The notes beneath the pieces were generated by a model. It had not been told where the DNA came from. It searched no databases and saw nothing but the letters and a program-made list of their open reading frames with translations. This document shows positions 6,940-13,055 of a stretch of 13,055 bases of DNA, one piece after another. Source of the DNA: Bacteroidales bacterium. Lineage in GTDB: Bacteria; Bacteroidota; Bacteroidia; Bacteroidales; UBA1402. The position numbers and the translations under genes were made by a program. Position 1 is the first letter of the stretch. Every line of letters begins with the position of its first letter. The stretch lies in the NCBI GenBank assembly GCA_012511135.1, contig JAAZGQ010000045.1:1-13055 (forward strand). Reading direction: 5' to 3'.

Positions 6940-8583
6940 TTAGTTCAAAGGATTCCAGCCGTCCTCGCCGGCCAGAACCTTTTCTACACTGAAAGCAGCC
7001 AACTGTTTCTGCCTTAGCTTTTTGGACCAGCGTACTCTGTTGGACGTATCCGCTCCCGGGCCTGTCGAGCCGTATTCTGCGTAAAAGGCCGTCTTTTCGT
7101 TGGAGACTTTCCCCCAATTGTGCCAGCCCTCGGGACGAATATGAGCTCCCAGTTCGCATTCAATAAACACTGTCTGCGCGTAAGGGCGCCAGGGCCTGCC
7201 CAAATAGACTTTTTCTACACCGGGATCGGCTGTAAGCCTGCAATGGAGAAAAACATAGCCATAGTCCCTTCCTTCGGGGGTGGAAGCCGCAGTGATGTAA
7301 GCATCACGCTTAGACCTTATTTCGCAATCCTTAAACAAAGCGGTGGAAGAGCCAAAGATAAAATCGACAGTGCCTTCGATATAACAGTTCTCGTAATACT
7401 GACGGCTGTTTTTGCCGTAAGTATAGAGCGTGTCCTGAAAACCCAGAAAGCGGCAGTTCTTAAACACTGCCCTGTCACCGCTCACAAAAATGGCTACAGC
7501 CTGCCCTACCGGGCCGGCTGTATTTTGGAAAGTAATGTTCTCGGCGTGAAAATCAGGAGCATACATATAAAAACTCGAGGAACCGGAGGTCGATTTAGCT
7601 TCACCAAAACTATTCAGCTTTTGTGCGTAATCATCGTAGGTCAAAATGGTGTGTTCTACGCTTTCGCCAACAAAACTGACATTAATCTTGCTTTCGGGTA
7701 AAATAAGCTTCTCCCTGTATTCTCCGTTCCGTATGTAAATAACTGTCCGGCCGTTTTTACGAAAATCGGGCACCGCATTGATGGCTTCCTGCACACTGAA
7801 GAAATCACCTGAACCATCCTTGGCTACTACAAAATCGTAATCCCTGACGTGAAGGGCCAAATCGGGAATTTTCTCTTTGATTTCGTTGAGTATCAGTCGG
7901 GCCATCTTTTTAGCTCCCGCAGCACGCAGATGCGTATCGTCTTCTTTGCCTTGCGGATGGGCGGGGTTCGTTCCCGGAGGCACCCACATAAACAAATCTT
8001 TCGAGGCTTCGGGTCCCAGATCCTGCACCAGTTTCCGGCTCAACACGGTATGATCGATCAAAACAACATCAAGCTCGGCCGCCACATCACGTACAGCCTG
8101 AGGATAAGCTCCATGGCTTGGAATCAATTGACCGTTCTCTTCAAATTTGCGCCTTACCATTGGAGTAAGCAAAACCGGAATTCCGCCTTTTTTGCGGGTT
8201 TCCTGCACATATTGACGTAGTTGATCGTTGTATGTACTGCCGGGTTCGGTATGCCGGTCGGGAGAGGGCTTCTCGTCGTTATGCCCAAATTGTATCAAGA
8301 CGTAATCGCCCGGTTTTATGTTGTCATATACCGGAGCCCAAAGACCTTCGTTCCTAAAACTCAGGCTGCTGCGCCCGTTTTTGGCATGATTGCTTATCTC
8401 AACGTAGCGGCTGTCGAAATAAGCTCCCAGCACCTGCCCCCATCCGCGTTCCAGCGCATTGTTGGCCAGCGTCTTGTTAGCCATGGTGGAATCTCCGATG
8501 GTGTAAATTACGACTTTACGCTCCGGGGTAAAACCCAGCATCAGACCAGCAATCAAGGCTGGCAATAAAAACCTGGATCTCAT
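6940..8583 (-). CDS. Secreted bifunctional pectin esterase: CE12-like acetylesterase fused to CE8 pectin methylesterase
   Basis: Predicted to remove acetyl and methyl esters from pectin. The 547-residue protein has an N-terminal signal peptide (basic RSR, hydrophobic 5-18, no lipobox cysteine), so it is probably periplasmic or exported further. Residues 24-236 are an SGNH/GDSL hydrolase resembling rhamnogalacturonan acetylesterase (CE12): nucleophile S32 in GDST, G70 in NHAKNGRS, N102 in GHND, and D215/H218 in DDTH. Residues 248-547 are a CE8 pectinesterase beta-helix: Q361, D384 in QDTLY, D407 in GTVDFIFG, R463 and W465 in LGRPW. All catalytic residues of both domains appear intact. The start at 8583 lies 6 bases after the mscS stop, so translation may be coupled. 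The convergent pectate lyase needs de-methylated pectin, so the two enzymes probably act in sequence. CE8 assignment is firm; the CE12 substrate is inferred. Confidence 0.92.
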   Translation of the reverse strand: MRSRFLLPALIAGLMLGFTPERKVVIYTIGDSTMANKTLANNALERGWGQVLGAYFDSRYVEISNHAKNGRSSLSFRNEGLWAPVYDNIKPGDYVLIQFGHNDEKPSPDRHTEPGSTYNDQLRQYVQETRKKGGIPVLLTPMVRRKFEENGQLIPSHGAYPQAVRDVAAELDVVLIDHTVLSRKLVQDLGPEASKDLFMWVPPGTNPAHPQGKEDDTHLRAAGAKKMARLILNEIKEKIPDLALHVRDYDFVVAKDGSGDFFSVQEAINAVPDFRKNGRTVIYIRNGEYREKLILPESKINVSFVGESVEHTILTYDDYAQKLNSFGEAKSTSGSSSFYMYAPDFHAENITFQNTAGPVGQAVAIFVSGDRAVFKNCRFLGFQDTLYTYGKNSRQYYENCYIEGTVDFIFGSSTALFKDCEIRSKRDAYITAASTPEGRDYGYVFLHCRLTADPGVEKVYLGRPWRPYAQTVFIECELGAHIRPEGWHNWGKVSNEKTAFYAEYGSTGPGADTSNRVRWSKKLRQKQLAAFSVEKVLAGEDGWNPLN

Positions 8584-8589
8584 TTTTGC

Positions 8590-9504
8590 TTATTTTTTGG
8601 CTGCAAAAACACCTTCGTCAAAATGAACAGAGAGTTGATTGAAAGGTTTTTCAATGCCCTGTTTGTTGAACTCGTCGTATACTGCCTGGTTGAGCGAGAA
8701 GTACAAAGGCCAGTAATCACCGGTTCTTACCCAGAGTCTGAGTTGTAGATTTACAGCACTTTCGCCCAGAGAAGTTACATGAACAACAGGACCATCAGGT
8801 TCCTGCAATACTACAGGATAAGTCGAAGCCAGATTGAGCAAGACTTTGCGGGCTTTATCGATGGATTCTCCGTAACTGATACCAATACTTACATCCACCC
8901 GGCGAGTCTCAGACTTAGTGTAGTTAATTAAGGAATTTGTAGCCAACTGGGAATTGGGAACAATTATTACTTTGTTGTCGGGGGTGTTCAAAACAGTATT
9001 AAAAATCTGAATACTCGTAACCGAACCACTGTTGGAACCTTGCTCAATGTAATCGCCTACTTTAAAGGGTTTCAGTAAAAGAATGATGACTCCGCCGGCA
9101 AAGTTCTGCAGCGTACCCTGCAAAGCCATACCGATGGCTAAACCGGCGGTGGCGAGAACGGCGATAAAAGAGGTCACTTCCACACCGATCATCTGCATAA
9201 CACTCAGAACAATAAGCAATTTAAGGGTAATCCCTATCAATGATCCCAGAAAATCCTGCAGGGATTTGTCCATGTCGCGTACCTGCATGAGCTTACGTAC
9301 TATTTTGGTCAGGTAATTAACCAGTTTGAACCCCACCCATAGTAATACCAGAGCAATGATAATACGCGGAACATTGGCCAGCAACACATCGGTAAAAAAG
9401 ACCTGGGCTTTGCCCCAGAACTGGCCCATCGACTCTACTGTCTGAGTAACTGATTCCGTTACTGAGCTACTGTTTACTGTTGAATCTACTACTGTTGAAT
9501 CCAT
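8590..9504 (-). CDS. mscS: Small-conductance mechanosensitive channel, MscS family
   Basis: Inner-membrane channel that opens under membrane tension and releases solutes on osmotic downshock. The 304-residue length fits the short MscS type. A polar N-terminus (1-40) is followed by membrane helices at about 44-66 and 88-107 and the glycine/alanine-rich pore helix at about 112-145 (ATAGLAIGMALQG at 118-130, then NFAGG). The cytoplasmic beta domain follows, with LKPFKVGDYIE (144-154), a TPDNK motif (174-178) and IVPNSQL (181-187). The N-terminus has a tandem pentapeptide, DSTVV-DSTVN. Methionine at 9504 is the first available start, close to a weak AT-rich upstream region. It lies between uvrA (44-base gap holding a terminator-like hairpin) and the pectin esterase gene (6-base gap), so it more likely shares a transcript with the esterase than with uvrA. 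Family identity is firm; paralogue naming is not. Confidence 0.93.
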   Translation of the reverse strand: MDSTVVDSTVNSSSVTESVTQTVESMGQFWGKAQVFFTDVLLANVPRIIIALVLLWVGFKLVNYLTKIVRKLMQVRDMDKSLQDFLGSLIGITLKLLIVLSVMQMIGVEVTSFIAVLATAGLAIGMALQGTLQNFAGGVIILLLKPFKVGDYIEQGSNSGSVTSIQIFNTVLNTPDNKVIIVPNSQLATNSLINYTKSETRRVDVSIGISYGESIDKARKVLLNLASTYPVVLQEPDGPVVHVTSLGESAVNLQLRLWVRTGDYWPLYFSLNQAVYDEFNKQGIEKPFNQLSVHFDEGVFAAKK

Positions 9505-9531
9505 AACGTAATTTAGGTTTTAAAAATTATC

Positions 9532-9556
9532 AAAAACAGAGTTGTGTTTCAACTCT
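9532..9556 (-). terminator. Intrinsic terminator overlapping the uvrA stop codon
   Basis: On the minus strand a perfect 7-bp stem (AGAGTTG / CAACTCT) with an AAACA loop is followed by G and five T residues. The first arm contains the uvrA stop codon TGA (9551-9549). Its shape and T-run fit an intrinsic terminator, separating uvrA from mscS, although the stem is short and may allow read-through. Confidence 0.65.
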
Positions 9557-12428
9557 TTAAATGTTTTTTTAGAGCCCGGGCCGTATAACTCTCCCGGCAT
9601 TGCAAAAGATCTTCGGGTTTGCCCTGAAACAGCAGGTAACCACCTTTATCTCCGCCTTCGGGCCCCAGGTCAATGATATAATCAGCACTTTTTATCATCT
9701 CCATGTTGTGCTCTATTATGACCACGGTATGTCCTTTGGCAATCAGGGCATTCAGGGCTTTGAGCAAGATGTGGATATCGTGAAAATGCAAGCCCGTAGT
9801 GGGTTCATCAAAGACGTAAACACCTGGTTCATTGCGTTCATTGCTCAGGAAAAAGGCCAGTTTTACCCTTTGGCTTTCGCCTCCCGACAAGGTGGAAGAG
9901 GACTGGCCCAGTTTGATATAACCCAACCCAACCTCCTGCAATGGCAGCAGGCGTTTTACAATTTTCTTTTCGAGGGCTTGCTTAGTCTGTCCAAAAAACT
10001 CCAGGGCTTCGTCAACCGTCATTTCAAGCACATCGTGGATGGATTTCTCGCGGTAAAGCACTTCCAGCACGTCGCTTTTGAAACGTTTGCCCTGACAATG
10101 CTCACAAACCATCACCAGGTCGGCCATAAATTGCATTTCTACTCTTTCAATTCCTTCGCCCTGACAGGCTTCGCAACGCCCGCCGTCGGTGTTGAAAGAA
10201 AAAAACGAAGCAGTAAAGCCCATTTGTTTGGCTAATGCTTGTTCAGCAAAAAGTTTGCGAATTTCGTCGTATGCCTTGAGATAAGTTACCGGATTGGAGC
10301 GCGATGATTTGCCTATGGGATTTTGATCGACAAATTCAATGTTGTGCACCAGATGGATATCTCCTTTGAGTTCTCCGTAAGAACCGCAGGTATCGCTGGT
10401 TTCACTGCAAATCTTCTTGAGGGCCACATAAAAAATATCTCTCACCAGCGAAGATTTACCCGATCCGCTCACACCGCTGACTACTGTCATAACATGTAGC
10501 GGAAACCGGACGTTGATGTTTTTGAGATTGTTATGACAGGCTGCAATGATTTCTATGTAATTGTTCCAGGGACGCCTCAATTCCGGCAGTGGAATTTTTT
10601 CTTTTCCGCTCAGATAATTCAGGGTATGGCTTTGGAATTGAGCAGCGTTCTCTTTGATTGGCTTCTCCTCTGTTGTTTTTTTCTGCTTATCCCGTGATGC
10701 GAACGGTTCAGAATGCCTGATCAAATCACCTACCGGTCCCTGATACATCAGCTCCCCTCCCAGCCTGCCGGCTTTGGGGCCAATATCGATAATATAATCG
10801 GCGGCACGTATAATTTCTTCGTCGTGTTCTACTACCACGACCGTGTTGCCCAATTCTTTGAGCTCTCTGAGCACTTTTATCAGCAAAGCCGTATCTCTGG
10901 CATGCAGGCCTATACTGGGTTCATCCAGAATGTACAGAGAACCCACCAGACTACTGCCCAGCGAGGTGGCCAGGTTGATGCGCTGGCTTTCACCACCCGA
11001 AAGTGAAGAGGATAAACGGTTAAGGCTCAGGTAACCCAATCCGACATCTGTCAAAAATTTAATCCGGGCATGAATTTCGGTAAGTAAACGATCGGCAATG
11101 GCCTTGTCGTTAGGACTCAGCTGTAGTTGTTCAAAAAAAAGTTTTAAATCAATTATGGACAAATCGACCAATTCCGAAATGCTGCGTCCGGCTACTTTTA
11201 CGTAAGAGGCTTCTTTTTTGAGTCTGGTTCCCCGGCATTCGGGGCAGAGGGTTTTACCCCTGTAGCGCGAAAGCATCACCCTGTACTGCACTTTGTACTG
11301 ATTGGCTTCCACCATGCGAAAAAACTCATCCAGGCCTTCGAAATAACCATTTCCGGTCCAGACCAGGCGTTTTTGTGCTTCGCTGAGTTGATACCAGGGT
11401 TTAAATACCGGAAAGTCGAAAGCAGCGGCATTTTCTACCAGGCGATCTTTCCATTCACTCATCTTGGGCCCTCTCCAGCAAACAATCGCATCATCGTAGA
11501 CGGACAAGGATTTATTGGGCACTATCAGGTCGGGGTCCAAACCCAGGACTTTGCCAAAACCCTGACATACCGGACAAGCTCCGATAGGTGAATTAAAACT
11601 GAACATCAGGTCATTCGGTTCTTCAAAAACCATTCCGTCGGCTTCGAAGCGATCGGAAAAATGCCTTAGTTCAGATCCTACACCGGCAAACATCCGGATC
11701 AGGCAGCTATGATTTCCTTCGTAAAAGGCGGTTTCGATGGAGTCGGCCAGGCGGCTGCGTATCAATTTGTCGTCTGCCTGCACCACCAGGCGATCAATTA
11801 CCAAATGCATGCTTTCGATCTCTGACAATGTATACTTGCTCTCATCAGATAAAAAATCTTCTATGTTTACGATCTGTCCCTGGTATTCGATTCTACTGAA
11901 ACCTTGTTTGATAAAGCTTTCCAAATGTTCTTCCAGACTGCGTCCACCGGGCAGGTTAAGCGGACAAAGCACCAAAAAACGGCTGCCTTCGGGAAATTTG
12001 AGTACATACTCAATAATATCTTTGGTCCGGTGTTTTTTGACTTCCTCACCCGATACCGGCGAATAGGTTTTTCCTACCCGGGCATATAAAAGCCTTAGGT
12101 ATTCGTAAATTTCGGTTGAGGTACCTACCGTTGAGCGCGGATTGCGCGTGTTAACCTTTTGTTCAATGGCGATGGCAGGGGGTATGTTTTTAATAAAATC
12201 CACCTCAGGCTTGTTCATCCTGCCCAAAAATTGCCGGGCATAGGCCGACAGGCTTTCTACATAACGACGCTGGCCCTCGGCATATAAAGTATCGAATGCC
12301 AGAGAGGATTTGCCGGAACCCGACAAACCGGTAATGACGGTAAAGGCGTTTTCAGGAATCTGAACGCTGATGTTTTTAAGATTATTGACCCGGGCTCCCT
12401 GAATCTCGATATATCGTTGTTGAGACAT
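9549..12428 (-). CDS. uvrA: Excinuclease ABC subunit A (UvrA), nucleotide excision repair
   Basis: Damage-recognition ATPase that loads UvrB on distorted DNA in nucleotide excision repair. The 959-residue protein has the full tandem ABC layout. First half: Walker A GLSGSGKS (34-41), UvrB-binding and signature II insertion, zinc site C285/C288/C395/C398, signature LSGGESQR (476-483) and Walker B YILDEPS (499-505). Second half: Walker A GVSGSGKS (652-659), zinc site C752/C755/C775/C778 in CEAC and CEHC, signature LSGGESQR (847-854), Walker B YVFDEPT (871-877). A lysine- and glutamate-rich linker (about 575-620) joins the halves. All nucleotide-binding motifs are intact and the length is slightly above the E. 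coli protein (940). The start MSQQRYIEIQGARVNNLKNI gives the standard family beginning. The gene ends in its own hairpin and is divergent from the M24 peptidase gene. Confidence 0.97.
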   Translation of the reverse strand: MSQQRYIEIQGARVNNLKNISVQIPENAFTVITGLSGSGKSSLAFDTLYAEGQRRYVESLSAYARQFLGRMNKPEVDFIKNIPPAIAIEQKVNTRNPRSTVGTSTEIYEYLRLLYARVGKTYSPVSGEEVKKHRTKDIIEYVLKFPEGSRFLVLCPLNLPGGRSLEEHLESFIKQGFSRIEYQGQIVNIEDFLSDESKYTLSEIESMHLVIDRLVVQADDKLIRSRLADSIETAFYEGNHSCLIRMFAGVGSELRHFSDRFEADGMVFEEPNDLMFSFNSPIGACPVCQGFGKVLGLDPDLIVPNKSLSVYDDAIVCWRGPKMSEWKDRLVENAAAFDFPVFKPWYQLSEAQKRLVWTGNGYFEGLDEFFRMVEANQYKVQYRVMLSRYRGKTLCPECRGTRLKKEASYVKVAGRSISELVDLSIIDLKLFFEQLQLSPNDKAIADRLLTEIHARIKFLTDVGLGYLSLNRLSSSLSGGESQRINLATSLGSSLVGSLYILDEPSIGLHARDTALLIKVLRELKELGNTVVVVEHDEEIIRAADYIIDIGPKAGRLGGELMYQGPVGDLIRHSEPFASRDKQKKTTEEKPIKENAAQFQSHTLNYLSGKEKIPLPELRRPWNNYIEIIAACHNNLKNINVRFPLHVMTVVSGVSGSGKSSLVRDIFYVALKKICSETSDTCGSYGELKGDIHLVHNIEFVDQNPIGKSSRSNPVTYLKAYDEIRKLFAEQALAKQMGFTASFFSFNTDGGRCEACQGEGIERVEMQFMADLVMVCEHCQGKRFKSDVLEVLYREKSIHDVLEMTVDEALEFFGQTKQALEKKIVKRLLPLQEVGLGYIKLGQSSSTLSGGESQRVKLAFFLSNERNEPGVYVFDEPTTGLHFHDIHILLKALNALIAKGHTVVIIEHNMEMIKSADYIIDLGPEGGDKGGYLLFQGKPEDLLQCRESYTARALKKHLKS

Positions 12429-12473
12429 AAGCTTTTAAATACAGGCTCTTTTTGACGGTTTTGAAAAAGAACG

Positions 12474-12481
12474 TAAAGATA
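12474..12481 (-). promoter_or_regulatory. Weak candidate -7 element for uvrA
   Basis: Minus-strand TATCTTTA differs from TAnnTTTG only in the last base and lies about 45 bases before the uvrA ATG. No -33 element is recognisable, and I see no LexA-type palindrome in the intergenic region, so regulation is unknown. Confidence 0.3.
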
Positions 12482-12502
12482 GGAATTATTTTTTTTATTG
12501 CA

Positions 12503-12510
12503 TATCTTTG
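12503..12510 (+). promoter_or_regulatory. Candidate -7 element for the M24 peptidase gene
   Basis: TATCTTTG matches TAnnTTTG exactly on the plus strand and is identical to the box proposed for the pyruvate oxidoreductase gene. It would give a leader of roughly 50 bases before the ATG at 12571. An AT-rich stretch precedes it but no TTG is seen at the -33 distance. Confidence 0.5.
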
Positions 12511-12570
12511 CAGTTTTTAAAAGCCCTCCCACAGAGGCCGGTTTAACAGCATAAATCTATTGTTATTCAG

Positions 12571-13055
12571 ATGATTAACGAAGGTCTTCTCAGGCGTCAA
12601 AATATCCTGAAACAACTTAAATCCCTACAGGCAGACGCCTGCCTGATAAGCAGTACGGTCAACCTGTATTACCTCAGCAATAAAATTTACAAGGGCTATT
12701 GTTATTTGCCCGGCGAAGGCGAAGTCGTCCATTTTGTTCGTCGTCCGCAAGACCTCAAAGCAGAGGACATCGGATTCCTAACAGACGAAGCCGGGGAAAA
12801 AGGCCCCAGGCTGCATCCGGATCAATCGCATTTTTACCTGATTCGCAAGCCGGAGCAAATACCCGAGATCCTCAGAGATTTGGGTTTACCGCCAGCAGAA
12901 AGCCTGATGCTCGAAGGCGATGAATTAAGTTACGCCGAATGGACCCGCTTACAGCGGTGTTTTCCCGACAGCCGGCTTATAAACGGCAGCCAGGCCCTGC
13001 GCAAAGCCCGCAGCGTAAAAACGCCCTACGAGCAGTCTTTGATACGCAAATCGGC
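12571..13055 (+). CDS. M24-family Xaa-Pro aminopeptidase, N-terminal part only
   Basis: The first 161 codons of a gene cut by the right edge. The translation begins MINEGLLRRQNILKQLKS and continues with NLYYLSNKIYKGYCYLP, FYLIRKPEQIPEIL, LMLEGDELSY and RKARSVKTPYEQSLIRKSA. This is the creatinase-type N-terminal domain that precedes the metal-binding pita-bread domain of prolidases and aminopeptidase P; the last motif is the typical end of that domain (K-T-x-x-E-x-x-x-I-R). The pattern resembles the short (about 390-residue) form known in Bacteroides. The catalytic domain and its metal ligands lie outside the window, so activity cannot be judged. Such enzymes remove N-terminal residues before proline in cytoplasmic peptides. 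No signal peptide is visible. It is divergent from uvrA, with a good -7 box upstream. Confidence 0.88.
   Translation, partial: MINEGLLRRQNILKQLKSLQADACLISSTVNLYYLSNKIYKGYCYLPGEGEVVHFVRRPQDLKAEDIGFLTDEAGEKGPRLHPDQSHFYLIRKPEQIPEILRDLGLPPAESLMLEGDELSYAEWTRLQRCFPDSRLINGSQALRKARSVKTPYEQSLIRKS

Noticed and set aside
7120..7701. A 193-codon plus-strand open frame opposite the CE8 domain
   Set aside because: It overlaps the catalytic part of a clear pectin methylesterase on the other strand and resembles no protein.
9600..10235. A 211-codon plus-strand open frame opposite uvrA
   Set aside because: Antisense to the second ABC half of UvrA, which is intact and strongly conserved.
1..13055. CRISPR array, insertion sequence, prophage, toxin-antitoxin or defence system
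   Set aside because: No spaced direct repeats, transposase, integrase, terminal inverted repeats or defence-type genes are visible; all long coding regions are accounted for by known families.

Overview
The window looks like a chromosomal segment from an anaerobic or fermentative Bacteroidota, probably a member of the order Bacteroidales. The evidence is a clostridial-type single-chain pyruvate:ferredoxin oxidoreductase, a short CstA carrier, a Bacteroides-like M24 peptidase, secreted pectin enzymes with a calcium-binding tail, starts without Shine-Dalgarno sequences, and TAnnTTTG-type -7 elements. Genus and species cannot be told from the sequence alone. Base composition appears moderate and even across the window, with no transposase, integrase, phage, tRNA, rRNA or CRISPR array.

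Layout. Positions 1-3472 (minus) hold nearly all of a pyruvate:ferredoxin oxidoreductase gene, which runs off the left edge. A 90-base divergent region separates it from a CstA-family carrier (3563-5005, plus). A secreted family 1 pectate lyase follows (5088-6746, plus). A 16-bp stem-loop at 6837-6874 sits between it and a convergent minus-strand series: a secreted two-domain pectin esterase (8583-6940, CE12-like plus CE8), an MscS channel (9504-8590) ending 6 bases before the esterase, and uvrA (12428-9549), which has its own terminator-like hairpin on its stop codon. A second divergent region leads to the start of an M24 aminopeptidase gene (12571 to the right edge, plus).

How the genes fit together. 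Two themes are visible. The first is pyruvate: an oxidoreductase that splits pyruvate is transcribed divergently from a carrier family that includes pyruvate and peptide transporters, with candidate promoters less than 30 bases apart. The second is pectin: the bifunctional esterase should remove acetyl and methyl groups, giving the de-esterified polygalacturonate that the convergent pectate lyase can cut. No SusC/SusD pair, sugar transporter, glycoside hydrolase or regulator is present, so this is at most a small pectin island among housekeeping genes.

I found no convincing undescribed system. The most interesting points are the CE12-CE8 fusion, its tight placement behind an MscS gene, the compact pyruvate promoter region, and unusual residues in the oxidoreductase and pectate lyase active-site motifs.
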